Below are positions 37,627 through 46,755 of a stretch of 64,000 bases of DNA, piece after piece. The stretch covers positions 1 through 64,000 of the forward strand of contig NZ_NJDE01000010.1 of assembly GCF_002205895.1 (NCBI RefSeq), read 5' to 3'. Below the pieces are notes generated by a model. It saw only the letters and a list, made by a program, of their open reading frames with translations, was not told the origin of the DNA and did no database searches. This DNA comes from Saccharibacillus sp. O23 (GTDB taxonomy: Bacteria > Bacillota > Bacilli > Paenibacillales > Paenibacillaceae). The position numbers were made by a program, and so were the translations under genes. How positions within the stretch are numbered: the stretch's first letter is position 1; the number at the start of each line of letters is the position of its first letter.

Positions 37627-37687
37627 GCTTGTCCCGAGCCAATGTTCGGAGACAAGCCGTCAGTTTCGCGGACAGGCTTCATTTTCT
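37627..37687 (+). promoter_or_regulatory. Candidate attenuator in the relA leader
   Basis: Hairpin A pairs GCTTGTC (37627-37633) with GACAAGC (37651-37657), with CCGA/TCGG inside. Hairpin B pairs AAGCC (37654-37658) with GGCTT (37675-37679) and GTC with GAC, then runs into CATTTTCTT. A and B share 37654-37657 and so cannot coexist, as in antiterminator/terminator pairs. The T-tract is weak. Confidence 0.45.
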
Positions 37688-37713
37688 TATAGAAAGGAAT
37701 CGGAAAGGACTCA

Positions 37714-39906
37714 ATGGGCATTGAACGATTACTTGAAAAGGCGTCCGCTTACATCCGAGAGTCGGATCTTCCCCGTATCCGGGAAGCCTACGAATTCGCC
37801 GATAAGGCCCATTCCGGCCAGGTCCGAAAGTCCGGCGAACCGTATATTCTGCACCCGTTGGCGGTCGCGGATATCGTCGTGGGCATGCAGATGGATACCA
37901 CGTCCATCGAAGCGGCTCTGCTTCACGACGTCGTCGAAGACACGACCGTGTCGCTGGACGAGATCCGGGAGCGCTTCGGCAAGACCTGCGCGATGCTCGT
38001 CGACGGGCTGACCAAGCTCGAACGGATCAAATTCCGTTCCAAGGAAGAACAGCAGAACGAGAATTACCGCAAAATGTTTATCGCGATGGCGCAGGATATC
38101 CGCGTGATCGTGATCAAGCTGGCCGACCGGCTGCATAATATGCGCACGCTGAAACACCAATCGGAAGAAGGGCAGCGGCGGATCGCGTACGAGACGTTGG
38201 AGATTTTCTGTCCCGTCGCCGATCGACTGGGTATCTCCGCGATCAAATGGGAGATGGAGGATATCGCGCTTCGTTATCTGAACCCGCAGCAGTATTACCG
38301 GATCGCCAACCTCATGCACAAAAAGCGCGCCGAACGCGAACAGTTCATCTCCGACGTCATCGTCCGCATCCGCGAGAAATTGGACGAAATGGGCATCGAA
38401 GCGGATCTGTCCGGCCGGCCGAAACATATCTACAGCGTCTACAAGAAAATGACGAGCAAAAACAAGCAGTTCAACGAGATTTACGATCTGCTGGCGATTC
38501 GCGTATTGGTCGACAACGTCAAAGATTGCTACGCGACGCTGGGCATCATCCATACGCTCTGGAAGCCCATGCCGGGCCGTTTCAAAGACTATATCGCCAT
38601 GCCGAAAGCGAACATGTACCAATCGCTGCATACGACGGTCGTCGGTCCGAACGGCGAACCGACCGAAGTGCAGATCCGGACTTGGGACATGCACCGCACG
38701 GCGGAATTCGGCATCGCGGCCCACTGGGCCTATAAGGAAGGCACGACGGTTTCGCCGGGCGGCGGACTGGAGAACAAAATGCCGTTCTTCAAAGAGATCA
38801 TCGAGCTGCAAAACGAAGCGAAGGATGCCTCGGAATTTGTCGAATCCCTCAAAATGGATTTCTTCTCCGACCTCGTGTTCGTGTTCACCCCGAAAGGACA
38901 GGTCATCGAGCTGCCGGCCGGATCGGTACCGCTCGATTTTGCTTACCGCATCCATACGGAAATCGGCAACCGCACGATCGGGTCCAAAGTGAACGGACGG
39001 ATCGTCCCGCTCGATCACAAGTTGAAAACAGGCGACATCGTGGAGATCCTGACTTCCAAACATTCGTACGGACCGAGTCAGGATTGGGTGAAGATCGCGC
39101 AGTCTTCGCATGCGAGAAGCAAGATCAAACAATGGTTCAAAAAAGAACGGCGCGAGGAAAATGTCGAAAAAGGTCGAGAAAGTCTGGAACGCGAGATCAA
39201 AAAATTGGGCCTCGACGTCTCGGAATGGCTGAGCGACGACAAACTGCTCGAAGTGGCCAACAAGTTCTCGTTCAACGATACGGAAGACATGCTGTCCGCG
39301 ATCGGATTCAACGGCATCACGGCTTCGCAGGTCATCACCCGCTTGACGGAGAAATGGCGCCGCGAACAGGAAGAAAACAGCAATCATCTGGAGCTGACGA
39401 ACGAAGTCCGCGAAGTGAAAGCCGCTCCGGCCGACAAAGAAAAGAAACGTCCGACCAACGGCGTCAAAGTCAAAGGGGCGAGCAACCTTTTGGTTCGGTT
39501 TGCCCGCTGCTGCAATCCGGTTCCGGGCGACGATATCATCGGTTATATCACTCGCGGCCGCGGCGTGTCCGTGCACCGCTCCGACTGTACCAACATCCCG
39601 GGGGCAAACGACGGCGAAGAAGCCGCGCGCGTGATCGAGGTCGAGTGGGAAGACGCCGTGGAGTCGAACTTCAGCGTCGATATCGAGATTACGGGTCTTG
39701 ACCGTCGGGATTTCCTGAACGAAGTGCTGCAAGCCATTTCCGAGAGCAAGACGAACATGACCGCCGTTTCCGGACGCGCGGACAAAAATAAAATGGCGCT
39801 CGTGCATATCACGATCCTGATTCGCAACACCGAACATCTGCAATCGGTGGTCGAACGGATCAAACGGGTGCGCGACGTGTATACGGTACACCGCATCATG
39901 CAATAA
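37714..39906 (+). CDS. relA: Bifunctional (p)ppGpp synthetase/hydrolase
   Basis: RelA/Rel makes and degrades the alarmone (p)ppGpp. The 730-aa protein has an N-terminal HD hydrolase domain with His47, His71 and Asp72 (LLHDVVEDT). The synthetase domain has the RFKD motif ([20 protein letters not shown]) of bifunctional rather than EXDD monofunctional enzymes. TGS ([24 protein letters not shown]), the zinc-finger-like [12 protein letters not shown] segment and a C-terminal ACT domain follow. Its own promoter and a structured leader precede it, and dtd follows as in B. subtilis. Confidence 0.97.
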   Translation: MGIERLLEKASAYIRESDLPRIREAYEFADKAHSGQVRKSGEPYILHPLAVADIVVGMQMDTTSIEAALLHDVVEDTTVSLDEIRERFGKTCAMLVDGLTKLERIKFRSKEEQQNENYRKMFIAMAQDIRVIVIKLADRLHNMRTLKHQSEEGQRRIAYETLEIFCPVADRLGISAIKWEMEDIALRYLNPQQYYRIANLMHKKRAEREQFISDVIVRIREKLDEMGIEADLSGRPKHIYSVYKKMTSKNKQFNEIYDLLAIRVLVDNVKDCYATLGIIHTLWKPMPGRFKDYIAMPKANMYQSLHTTVVGPNGEPTEVQIRTWDMHRTAEFGIAAHWAYKEGTTVSPGGGLENKMPFFKEIIELQNEAKDASEFVESLKMDFFSDLVFVFTPKGQVIELPAGSVPLDFAYRIHTEIGNRTIGSKVNGRIVPLDHKLKTGDIVEILTSKHSYGPSQDWVKIAQSSHARSKIKQWFKKERREENVEKGRESLEREIKKLGLDVSEWLSDDKLLEVANKFSFNDTEDMLSAIGFNGITASQVITRLTEKWRREQEENSNHLELTNEVREVKAAPADKEKKRPTNGVKVKGASNLLVRFARCCNPVPGDDIIGYITRGRGVSVHRSDCTNIPGANDGEEAARVIEVEWEDAVESNFSVDIEITGLDRRDFLNEVLQAISESKTNMTAVSGRADKNKMALVHITILIRNTEHLQSVVERIKRVRDVYTVHRIMQ

Positions 39907-39955
39907 GGACTCGGCAGCGTTCGGCTTCGGTCCGACAAAGGAGTATGTTTTTTCC

Positions 39956-40399
39956 ATGAAGATGGTCATTCAGCGCTGCAAATCGGCTTCGGTCGAAGTC
40001 GGGGGCAGCACGGTAGGGAATATCGGGCACGGTCTGATGATCTTGGTCGGCGTGACCGACGGCGATACGGAAAAAGATGCCCGGTATCTCGCGGATAAAG
40101 CGGCGGGATTGCGGATTTTCGAAGACGAATCGGGCAAAATGAATCACAGCGTCGAAGACGTGGGCGGTTCGATCTTGTCCGTATCCCAATTTACGCTGTA
40201 CGGCGATTGCCGCAAAGGCAGACGTCCCAACTTTATGGCTGCCGCCCGTCCGGAGCCGGCCGAGGCGCTTTACGAAGCGTTTAACGAAGCGCTTCGAGCC
40301 CGCGGCCTTAAGGTCGAGACCGGCGTTTTCGGAGCGATGATGGACGTATCCCTGGTCAACTGGGGACCCGTCACCTTGATCGTCGACAGCAAAGAATGA
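39956..40399 (+). CDS. dtd: D-aminoacyl-tRNA deacylase
   Basis: Dtd hydrolyses D-amino acids (and Gly) mischarged on tRNA. The 147-aa protein has the first signature [17 protein letters not shown] (about 79-95) and the cross-subunit Gly-cisPro motif. The latter reads [11 protein letters not shown] near the C-terminus, where NDGPVT is more usual; the GPVT core is intact. AAAGGAG precedes the start. It sits 49 bp after relA, as in B. subtilis, and ends at a terminator. Confidence 0.94.
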   Translation: MKMVIQRCKSASVEVGGSTVGNIGHGLMILVGVTDGDTEKDARYLADKAAGLRIFEDESGKMNHSVEDVGGSILSVSQFTLYGDCRKGRRPNFMAAARPEPAEALYEAFNEALRARGLKVETGVFGAMMDVSLVNWGPVTLIVDSKE

Positions 40400-40418
40400 C
40401 GGCATGCGCCGTCCGCAT

Positions 40419-40463
40419 AACCGTTTCGCCTGCCTTGCGGCAGCGCGAAGCGGTTTTTCTTTT
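40419..40463 (+). terminator. dtd terminator
   Basis: AACCGTTTCGC pairs with GCGAAGCGGTT around a CTGC/GCAG inner stem, followed by TTTCTTTTT. Confidence 0.85.
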
Positions 40464-40556
40464 TGCATGCGCCGCGGTGTTAGAAGCGAGGGAGGGCAGG
40501 GTAATAAGAAAGCGAGAACGACACATCAAGAAGAAGCAGAGAGGAGCTCGACACGG

Positions 40557-41063
40557 ATGAGTAAAATCGCATTCTTGCTCGCGAACGAATTCGAAGATTC
40601 CGAAATGCAGGTGCCGTACGACGAGCTGCAAAAAGCCGGCCACACGGCCCACATCATCGGCTTGAAAGCCGGAGAAACGGTTAAAGGCAAACAAGGCAAA
40701 GCCGAATACACGACGGATAAAGCCATCTCCGAGGTCAGCGCTTCGGACTATGACGCCGTCGTCATTCCGGGCGGTTCTTCGCCGGAAAACCTGCGTCTCG
40801 ACGAAAACGTGCTTCAGTTCGTCAAAGACGTCAACGCGTCGAAGAAACCGATCGCCGCGATCTGCCACGGGCCGCAAATTCTGGCCAGCGCCGATCTGCT
40901 CAAAGGCCGCACGATTACTTCGTACCCGCCGCTTCAAGACGACATGGTCAATGCGGGCGCAAGATTCAAAGACGAAGAAGCGGTCGTGGACGGCAACTTC
41001 ATCACGTCGCGCACGCCGGACGACGAGCCCGCGTTCGTGCGGGAAATCCTGAAGGCACTGTGA
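40557..41063 (+). CDS. DJ-1/PfpI family protein
   Basis: The 168-aa glutamine-amidotransferase-like protein has the DJ-1/PfpI layout: a conserved Glu in the N-terminal LLANEFEDSEM, VVIPGGSSPENLR, and the nucleophile elbow AICHGPQIL with Cys103-His104. PfpI-type members have been described as deglycases, chaperones or peptidases, and the true activity is debated. It probably acts on carbonyl or oxidative damage in the cytoplasm. ATG 40557 follows AGAGGAG. It is monocistronic. Confidence 0.88.
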   Translation: MSKIAFLLANEFEDSEMQVPYDELQKAGHTAHIIGLKAGETVKGKQGKAEYTTDKAISEVSASDYDAVVIPGGSSPENLRLDENVLQFVKDVNASKKPIAAICHGPQILASADLLKGRTITSYPPLQDDMVNAGARFKDEEAVVDGNFITSRTPDDEPAFVREILKAL

Positions 41064-41189
41064 GACCGGCTCGGCCGGTCCGCTGCCCTTATAAACTTCT
41101 CGGATTCGACCCGATGACCCCGTATATGTGCACCAGATAAGTGCTTTGCGAAGTACCGCGAATATCCAATACACGAGGAGGGAATCACG

Positions 41190-41645
41190 ATGTCGAAACA
41201 TATCCAAGCGTATTTCAAAACGGAAAGCGAAGCCGAAGGCGCAAGAATGAGTCTGATGACGTTCAGCACCGAACAGCTCGAAGTCGGCGAACTGCAAGGC
41301 GGCGTAGGTTACGGAGGCGACCGCGGAAGCGGCCGCGTGGTCGTGCCGCTCGTTCCGCTCGCAGGCACGTCGAATGCCGGATTCAGCGGCGGAGTAAACG
41401 GCTCAGGCGGCGCGGGCAGCATGATCGGCGACCAAGCGGTGCCGGTGCCGGCTCACCGCGAGTCCGGCGCGCTGGGCGGCCAACCGATCGACAAAGACGA
41501 AGTGGACGAAACTTATGAAGACGCTTCCGATGCGGACCTGCGCGATCTGAGATATACGCTTTCGGCCAAAGTCAGCGAAGCGGATTATCCGGCGGTCGTC
41601 CGCAAACTTCGCAACAACAACGGTTACGTTCACGTATACGATTGA
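41190..41645 (+). CDS. Uncharacterised glycine-rich protein (possible stress protein)
   Basis: I do not recognise a named family for this 151-aa protein. Its first 35 residues (MSKHIQAYFKTESEAEGARM and on) and its last 45 (LRYTLSAKVSEADYPAVVRK to the end) look like the two halves of one alpha/beta domain. Between them lies a Gly/Ser/Pro/Val-rich, poorly structured stretch (about 36-95) and an acidic patch (DKDEVDETYEDASDADLRD). The layout recalls GSP17M/YflT-like general stress proteins with an insertion, but this is only a resemblance. GAGGAGGG precedes the start. It is monocistronic and ends before a terminator. Confidence 0.7.
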   Translation: MSKHIQAYFKTESEAEGARMSLMTFSTEQLEVGELQGGVGYGGDRGSGRVVVPLVPLAGTSNAGFSGGVNGSGGAGSMIGDQAVPVPAHRESGALGGQPIDKDEVDETYEDASDADLRDLRYTLSAKVSEADYPAVVRKLRNNNGYVHVYD

Positions 41646-41747
41646 GCCCGGCTCGAGGATTTGTAATCGAATCGTAATGTTAGATTCACATTCCTTTAAC
41701 AAGAGGCGGGTATATTAGAAGCATGACCCCCTTAGATAAATTTGGAC

Positions 41748-41778
41748 GACCCGCAGCGCAGCTGGCGGGTCTTTTTTT
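41748..41778 (+). terminator. Terminator before the hisS leader
   Basis: GACCCGC-AGCGCAGCTG-GCGGGTC followed by TTTTTTT. It isolates the hisS T-box promoter from upstream transcription. Confidence 0.9.
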
Positions 41779-41843
41779 GCGCGGATTTTTCATGAACGCG
41801 GAAGTTCGCGGCAAACGGACCGAATTTTTGCCGAGTCGAACGG

Positions 41844-41872
41844 TTGACTTTAATCAAGTACTTGATTACAAT
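41844..41872 (+). promoter_or_regulatory. hisS-aspS promoter with embedded operator palindrome
   Basis: TTGACT (41844-41849), a 17-bp spacer and TACAAT (41867-41872) make a strong SigA promoter. The spacer holds a perfect 18-bp palindrome, TAATCAAGTACTTGATTA (41851-41868), that runs into the -10. A dimeric repressor bound there would block RNA polymerase. The factor is unknown. Confidence 0.8.
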
Positions 41873-41879
41873 CATAAAA

Positions 41880-42352
41880 TATAACAAACGCAGTGAGCTT
41901 GGACGATCGGTTCGTTTTCGGCTTGCTGCACATAAGACGATTCGATGACGGGAAAAAGTAATTCGGAGAACGAAGCGCACAAGAGAGGAATTCCGGATCG
42001 TTTGTTCTGGGTTTTGAAATCAGACAAACGTTCAGGCTGGAAGAATTCCGCGCGGCGGCCGAAAGAAAGACCTCCCCGAGAACGCACGGCGAAAGGCGGA
42101 AAAAACGGAAGATTCCGATCGGAATCGATACGTTTTTTGGACTTCAAGTAGCCGATGCGCGAGACAGGCGGGCGTTAACCGTCGTTAATGAAGCGGGTTT
42201 ATCGTTTCTTCCGAAGATCGGCCGTGCGCGGCCGACTGAACAACGGAAGGCGATCCCGAAATGTGGGTGGCACCACGGGAGATTCGTATATGCGGTCCCT
42301 CGTCCCTGTACTATGCGTAACAACGGCATAGACGGCGGACGAGGGGCTTTTT
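41880..42352 (+). promoter_or_regulatory. T-box leader of hisS-aspS
   Basis: The leader ends with the T-box sequence GTGGGTGGCACCACGGG (42263-42279) and a terminator (arms 42295-42305 and 42336-42346, then TTTTT). Stem I features are GGGAAAAAGTA (41951-41960), with the AGTA specifier-loop motif, and an apical hairpin around 41999-42032. The likely specifier codon is GAC at 42069-42071, just before the CCCG that closes stem I. The T-box variable base C42271 would pair with discriminator G. Both point to tRNA-Asp rather than tRNA-His. Confidence 0.88.
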
Positions 42353-42409
42353 GATATTTCATAAAAAGAACCCGGCCCCGCAAGCCGGAAAAGGAAGGAA
42401 AGAGAAACC

Positions 42410-43657
42410 ATGGATTTTCAAAAACCGAAAGGCACGTTGGACTTTCTGCCGGGAACCGTCGAAAAATGGCAGTACGTCGAACGTAAAGCGCGCGATCTGT
42501 GCCGTCGTTTCAATTATCGCGAGATTCGTACCCCGATTTTCGAATACACGCAGCTGTTCCAGCGCGGCGTAGGCGAAACGACGGATATCGTCCAGAAAGA
42601 AATGTTCTCGTTCCAAGATATGGGCGGCCGCGGCATGACGCTTCGTCCGGAAGGCACGGCAGGCGTCGTGCGCGCTTATGTCGAGAACAAACTTTACGGA
42701 GAGCCGGACGTCTCGAAGCTGTATTATATCGGGCCGATGTTCCGTCAGGAACGTCCGCAGGCCGGCCGCTACCGCCAGTTCCACCAGTTCGGCATCGAAG
42801 CGATCGGCTCCGTCGATCCGGCGATCGACGCGGAAGTCATCGCGTTCGGCCTGCAATTGTTCGAAGACATCGGCCTTAAAGGGACGAGCGTCGAGATCAA
42901 TTCGGTCGGCAACGCCGCTTCGCGGGCCGCTTATAACGATACGCTGCTGGCGTTCCTCAACCCGATGCGCGAGAGCCTGTGCAAAGACTGCCAGAGCCGG
43001 ATCGACCGCAATCCGCTTCGCGTGCTCGACTGCAAAGTCGATCAGGACAAATTCGTCGGCGCGCCGTCCATTCTGGACAGCCTCGACGAAGAGAGCAGCA
43101 GCCACTTCGAAGCGGTCAAAAGCAATTTGGACGCGATGGGCGTCGCTTACACGATCAATCCGCGTCTGGTTCGCGGACTGGATTATTACACCCTGACCGC
43201 GTTCGAGTTCAAAACGCAAAGCGGCATCGGCGCGATCGACACGATCGGCGGCGGCGGACGTTATAACAAACTGGTCGCCGAAGTCGGCGGACCGGACCAA
43301 CCGGGCATCGGCATGGCGATCGGCATGGAGCGTTTGCAGCTGCTGCTGGCCGATCAGCAAACGGAGATGGACGACGAGCAAAAGCTGGACGTCTATCTGA
43401 TCGCGCTCGGCGACAAAGCGAGCGGCGAGATCACCAAGCAGCTGCACAAGCTGCGCCGCCTCGGCTTCTCGGCGGAACGCGATTACCAATCGCGCAAGAT
43501 GAAGGCGCAGATGAAATCGGCGGATCGCCTGAAAGCGCGTTACACCGCGATTCTCGGCGACGACGAATTGGAACGCGGCGAGATCGCCGTCAAGTCGATG
43601 GAGACGGGCGAGCAGGTATCGGTGAAGCTGGAAGAGCTGGCTTCCGCTCTGAAATAA
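42410..43657 (+). CDS. hisS: Histidyl-tRNA synthetase
   Basis: HisRS charges tRNA-His. The 415-aa class II enzyme has the N-terminal KPKGTLDFLPG, motif 2 YYIGPMFRQERPQAGRYRQFHQ, and the His-specific LVRGLDYYTLTAFEF and GGGGRYNKL segments. It ends in the anticodon-binding domain, with the motif 3 region at IGMAIGMERL. AAGGAAGGAAAG precedes the ATG. It is first in a T-box-controlled operon with aspS, as in B. subtilis. Confidence 0.96.
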   Translation: MDFQKPKGTLDFLPGTVEKWQYVERKARDLCRRFNYREIRTPIFEYTQLFQRGVGETTDIVQKEMFSFQDMGGRGMTLRPEGTAGVVRAYVENKLYGEPDVSKLYYIGPMFRQERPQAGRYRQFHQFGIEAIGSVDPAIDAEVIAFGLQLFEDIGLKGTSVEINSVGNAASRAAYNDTLLAFLNPMRESLCKDCQSRIDRNPLRVLDCKVDQDKFVGAPSILDSLDEESSSHFEAVKSNLDAMGVAYTINPRLVRGLDYYTLTAFEFKTQSGIGAIDTIGGGGRYNKLVAEVGGPDQPGIGMAIGMERLQLLLADQQTEMDDEQKLDVYLIALGDKASGEITKQLHKLRRLGFSAERDYQSRKMKAQMKSADRLKARYTAILGDDELERGEIAVKSMETGEQVSVKLEELASALK

Positions 43658-43723
43658 ATTCGCGAAATCACGAAGCTTCGGCAAGACCCCAATAAACGGT
43701 TCAACCAAAGGAGAATGCACGAT

Positions 43724-45526
43724 ATGATGCTGAGGACTCATCACTGCGGACAGATTACGTCCGCGCAAATCGGAGAAACGGTAACACTGAACGGTTGGGT
43801 GCAGACCCGCCGCGACCTTGGAGGCGTCTTGTTTATTGACCTGCGCGACCGCAGCGGCATCGTGCAAACGGTATTCAACCCGGCTTATTCGGGCGAAGCC
43901 CTGACCGTTGCCGAGCGCGTACGGACCGAATACGTTCTGGCGGTAAAAGGAACGGTGGTCAAACGCGACGAAGAGACCATCAACAAAAACCTGCCGACCG
44001 GCGAACTGGAAGTGCGCGTGACCGAGATCGAAGTGCTGAACGCGGCGAAGACGCCTCCGTTCTTCATCGAAGACGGCGTCGAAGTCGACGAATCGCTGCG
44101 GCTGAAGTACCGTTACCTCGACCTGCGCCGTCCGGAAATGCAGAAGACGCTGATGCTGCGTTCGAAGTCCGCGAAGATCTTCCGCAACTTCCTCGACGAT
44201 CAAGGATTCGTGGAAGTCGAAACGCCGATCTTGTCCAAGAGCACGCCGGAAGGCGCGCGCGATTACCTCGTACCGAGCCGCGTGCACGAAGGCGAATTTT
44301 TCGCCCTGCCGCAGTCGCCGCAGATCTATAAGCAGCTGCTGATGGTCAGCGGCATCGAGCGCTATTATCAGATGGCCCGCTGTTTCCGCGACGAAGACCT
44401 TCGCTCCGACCGCCAGCCGGAATTCACGCAGATCGACTTGGAGATGTCGTTCGTGTCCCGCGACGACATTCTGGGCATGATCGAAGAATTGATGGCGAAA
44501 CTGTTCCGCGAAACGATCGGCGTCGAAGTACAGCTTCCTTTCCAACGCTTGACGCACGCGGACGCAATGGCGAAGTACGGTTCCGACAAGCCGGACCTGC
44601 GTTTCGGCATGGAGCTGGTCGACGTGGGAGACATCGTCGAGACCAGCGAAGTCAAAGTCTTCGCTTCGGTCATCGGCAGCGGCGGTCAAGTCAAAGTGCT
44701 GAACGCCAAAGGCTGCGGCACGTGGACGCGCAAAGAGATCGACGATCTCGGACCTTACGCGGCGCGCTACGGAGCGAAAGGCTTGGCTTGGATCCAAGTC
44801 AAAGAAGACGGCTTCAAAGGCCCGATCGTCAAATTCATGAGCGAAGAAGTCATCGAAGCGCTGCGCGAGCGTACCGGCGCGGAAGTGGGCGACCTGCTGC
44901 TCTTCTCGGCCGACAAGAAACAAGTCGTCGCCGACGTGCTCGGCGCGCTGCGCCTGAAGATCGGACGCCAGCTCGGCCTGATCGACGACAGCATCTACAA
45001 GTTCGCTTGGGTGCTCGACTTCCCGCTGCTGAGCTACGACGAAGAAGCGAAGCGCTATGTCGCGGAACACCATCCGTTCACGCGTCCGCTGGCGGAAGAC
45101 CTCGAACTGTTCGAGACCGATCCGGGCGCGGTGCGCGCTCAGGCGTACGACCTGGTGCTGAACGGCTATGAAGTCGGCGGCGGTTCCCTGCGGATCTTCG
45201 AACACGAGCTGCAGCAGAAAATGTTCAAGCTGCTCGGCATCTCCGAAGAAACGGCTCAGGAGCAGTTCGGCTTCCTGCTGGACGCGTTCCAATACGGCAC
45301 GCCTCCGCACGGCGGCTTCGCGTTCGGTTTCGACCGTCTGGTGATGCTGCTCACGCAGCGCACCAACCTGCGCGAGACGATCGCGTTCCCTAAGACGGCA
45401 AGCGCGACCGACCTGCTGATGAACGCTCCGGCAGCGGTGGACAAAGGGCAGTTGGATCAACTGCATATCAAGCTCGCGCCGAAACCGGTCAAAAAACCGG
45501 CGGCAGCGGAAAGCGAACAGGCGTAA
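43724..45526 (+). CDS. aspS: Aspartyl-tRNA synthetase
   Basis: AspRS charges tRNA-Asp. The 600-aa bacterial-type class II enzyme has an N-terminal OB anticodon-binding domain ([15 protein letters not shown]), motif 2 ([19 protein letters not shown], about 216-234), the bacterial GAD insertion domain (about 290-420), and motif 3 ([14 protein letters not shown]). A short Lys/Pro/Ala tail follows. An ATG at 43715 is too close to the AAAGGAG site, so ATG 43724 (or 43727) is preferred. Whether the enzyme is discriminating or also makes Asp-tRNA-Asn cannot be judged by eye. Confidence 0.96.
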   Translation: MMLRTHHCGQITSAQIGETVTLNGWVQTRRDLGGVLFIDLRDRSGIVQTVFNPAYSGEALTVAERVRTEYVLAVKGTVVKRDEETINKNLPTGELEVRVTEIEVLNAAKTPPFFIEDGVEVDESLRLKYRYLDLRRPEMQKTLMLRSKSAKIFRNFLDDQGFVEVETPILSKSTPEGARDYLVPSRVHEGEFFALPQSPQIYKQLLMVSGIERYYQMARCFRDEDLRSDRQPEFTQIDLEMSFVSRDDILGMIEELMAKLFRETIGVEVQLPFQRLTHADAMAKYGSDKPDLRFGMELVDVGDIVETSEVKVFASVIGSGGQVKVLNAKGCGTWTRKEIDDLGPYAARYGAKGLAWIQVKEDGFKGPIVKFMSEEVIEALRERTGAEVGDLLLFSADKKQVVADVLGALRLKIGRQLGLIDDSIYKFAWVLDFPLLSYDEEAKRYVAEHHPFTRPLAEDLELFETDPGAVRAQAYDLVLNGYEVGGGSLRIFEHELQQKMFKLLGISEETAQEQFGFLLDAFQYGTPPHGGFAFGFDRLVMLLTQRTNLRETIAFPKTASATDLLMNAPAAVDKGQLDQLHIKLAPKPVKKPAAAESEQA

Positions 45527-45534
45527 CGCAAACG

Positions 45535-45572
45535 AAAAAAGGCAGCCGGCTTCGGTCGGTCTGTCTTTTCGC
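45535..45572 (+). terminator. hisS-aspS terminator
   Basis: GGCAGCCGGC-TTCG-GTCGGTCTGTC followed by TTTTC. The stem includes G-T pairs and one bulge. Confidence 0.65.
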
Positions 45573-45658
45573 TTTGTCGGATCGGAATTCGTGCCGCAGC
45601 GTCCGGGCTTCGCAGGCGCCGCGGTCCGTCATTCAAAGATGAAGGAGGAACTCTCATT

Positions 45659-46429
45659 ATGCTGCATGCTTTTTCCCGAACGGAGCTCGCGATCGGGCCG
45701 GAAGGCCTGAACGAGCTGAAGAACAGCACGGTCGCCGTGCTCGGTATCGGCGGCGTCGGCGCGATGGCGGTCGAAGCGCTCGCGCGCTCGGGCGTCGGCA
45801 CGCTGATCATGATCGATAAAGACGTCGTCGATATCACGAATATCAACCGTCAGATTCATGCGCTTACCACGACGGTAGGCCAGCAGAAGACCGAGCTGAT
45901 GGCCGAACGCGTCAAATTGATCAATCCGGAGATCAACACGATCGTGCTGAATATGTTTTATACGGAAGAAACGTACGAGCAGCTGTTCGAACACAAGATC
46001 GATTACGTGGTCGACGCTTCGGATACGATCATCTACAAGATTCATATCATCAAAGAGTGCTTGAAACGCGGCATTCCGATCATCTCCAGCATGGGCGCGG
46101 CCAACAAGATGGACCCGTCGCGTTTTCAGGTGGCGGACATCTCCAAAACGAAGATGGACCCGATCGCCCGCATCATCCGCAACAAACTGCGCAAAGAAGA
46201 CGGTATCAAAAAAGGCGTCAAAGTCGTCTTTTCGACCGAAAAGCCGATCAAACCTCGCGTGGACGTGACCGAACAGATCGCGCCCGCGGGAGCCAAGATC
46301 CGCAAAGCGAAACAGCCGCCGGCCAGCAACGCGTTCGTTCCGCCGGTCGCGGGCTTGATCATGGTCAGCGAAGTGATCAAAGACTTGATGATCGCCGGAG
46401 GGCATCCGCTGCCTGATCAAGAGCAATAA
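45659..46429 (+). CDS. tcdA: tRNA threonylcarbamoyladenosine dehydratase
   Basis: TcdA (YrvM in B. subtilis) cyclises t6A37 of tRNA to ct6A with ATP. The 256-aa E1-like protein has the nucleotide-binding motif GIGGVGAMAVEALARSG (about 25-41), the following IDKDVVDITNINRQ, a VVDASDTIIYKI segment and SSMGAANKMDP. A helical C-terminal region follows. AAGGAGGAAC precedes the ATG. It lies after aspS, as in B. subtilis. Confidence 0.93.
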   Translation: MLHAFSRTELAIGPEGLNELKNSTVAVLGIGGVGAMAVEALARSGVGTLIMIDKDVVDITNINRQIHALTTTVGQQKTELMAERVKLINPEINTIVLNMFYTEETYEQLFEHKIDYVVDASDTIIYKIHIIKECLKRGIPIISSMGAANKMDPSRFQVADISKTKMDPIARIIRNKLRKEDGIKKGVKVVFSTEKPIKPRVDVTEQIAPAGAKIRKAKQPPASNAFVPPVAGLIMVSEVIKDLMIAGGHPLPDQEQ

Positions 46430-46520
46430 GAGAAGAAGGGCAGCGCGCGGAAATAAGTTCGCCCGCTTCGGTTCTTTGCCGCCGATCGCGCCGCTTTTCC
46501 GGCTTGCATTCTTTTCGTCG

Positions 46521-46554
46521 ACGCGCTTTCTCTCAATGGGGAAAGCGCGTTTTT
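46521..46554 (+). terminator. tcdA terminator
   Basis: ACGCGCTTTC pairs with GAAAGCGCGT, then TTTTGC, about 90 bp after tcdA. Confidence 0.8.
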
Positions 46555-46594
46555 GCGTCGTCCGAAAATAATTAAGGTGCTTTTTTCCGAATTA

Positions 46595-46603
46595 TGCTAT
46601 GCT
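46595..46603 (+). promoter_or_regulatory. Candidate helD extended -10 promoter
   Basis: TGCTATGCT fits the extended -10 pattern (TGnTATnnT) and lies about 65 bp upstream of the structured leader. The -35 is weak. Confidence 0.5.
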
Positions 46604-46668
46604 AATAGTCCTTTTGCTTTTTCGCTTCGTACCGGATTCGGGCGGAGCGACACGGCGAATGACTATCG

Positions 46669-46755
46669 GCATTTTGTGCGGCTTGCGGCCGCTCGCGCTT
46701 CGGCGCGGCCGGCCGTCAAGCCTGATCGGTTCCCCAGAACCTCTGTGCAAAATGC
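46669..46755 (+). ncRNA. Three-way-junction structured leader of helD
   Basis: P1 pairs GCATTTTG (46669-46676) with CAAAATGC (46748-46755). P2 is a long hairpin (46680-46722): GGCTTG/CAAGCC, then CGGCCG/CGGCCG, then CGCGC capped by a TTCG tetraloop and GCGCG. P3 is GGTTC-CCCA-GAACC (46728-46741). The ribosome site TAGGAGGT follows 5 nt after P1. There is no T-tract, so it is not a terminator. I know no named family with this layout. Confidence 0.55.

Noticed and set aside
41701-41747. TATATT at 41711-41716 as the promoter of a tiny RNA ending at the 41748-41778 terminator
   Set aside because: No acceptable -35 at 16-18 bp. The hairpin is more simply the terminator of the upstream gene.
42359-45466. 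A 1035-codon open frame on the reverse strand across hisS-aspS
   Set aside because: It is exactly antisense to two highly conserved synthetase genes. The translation is dominated by Arg/His/Phe/Gln/Asp with no domain pattern, and it would terminate inside the T-box/hisS leader. High GC with strong codon bias makes such shadow frames common here.
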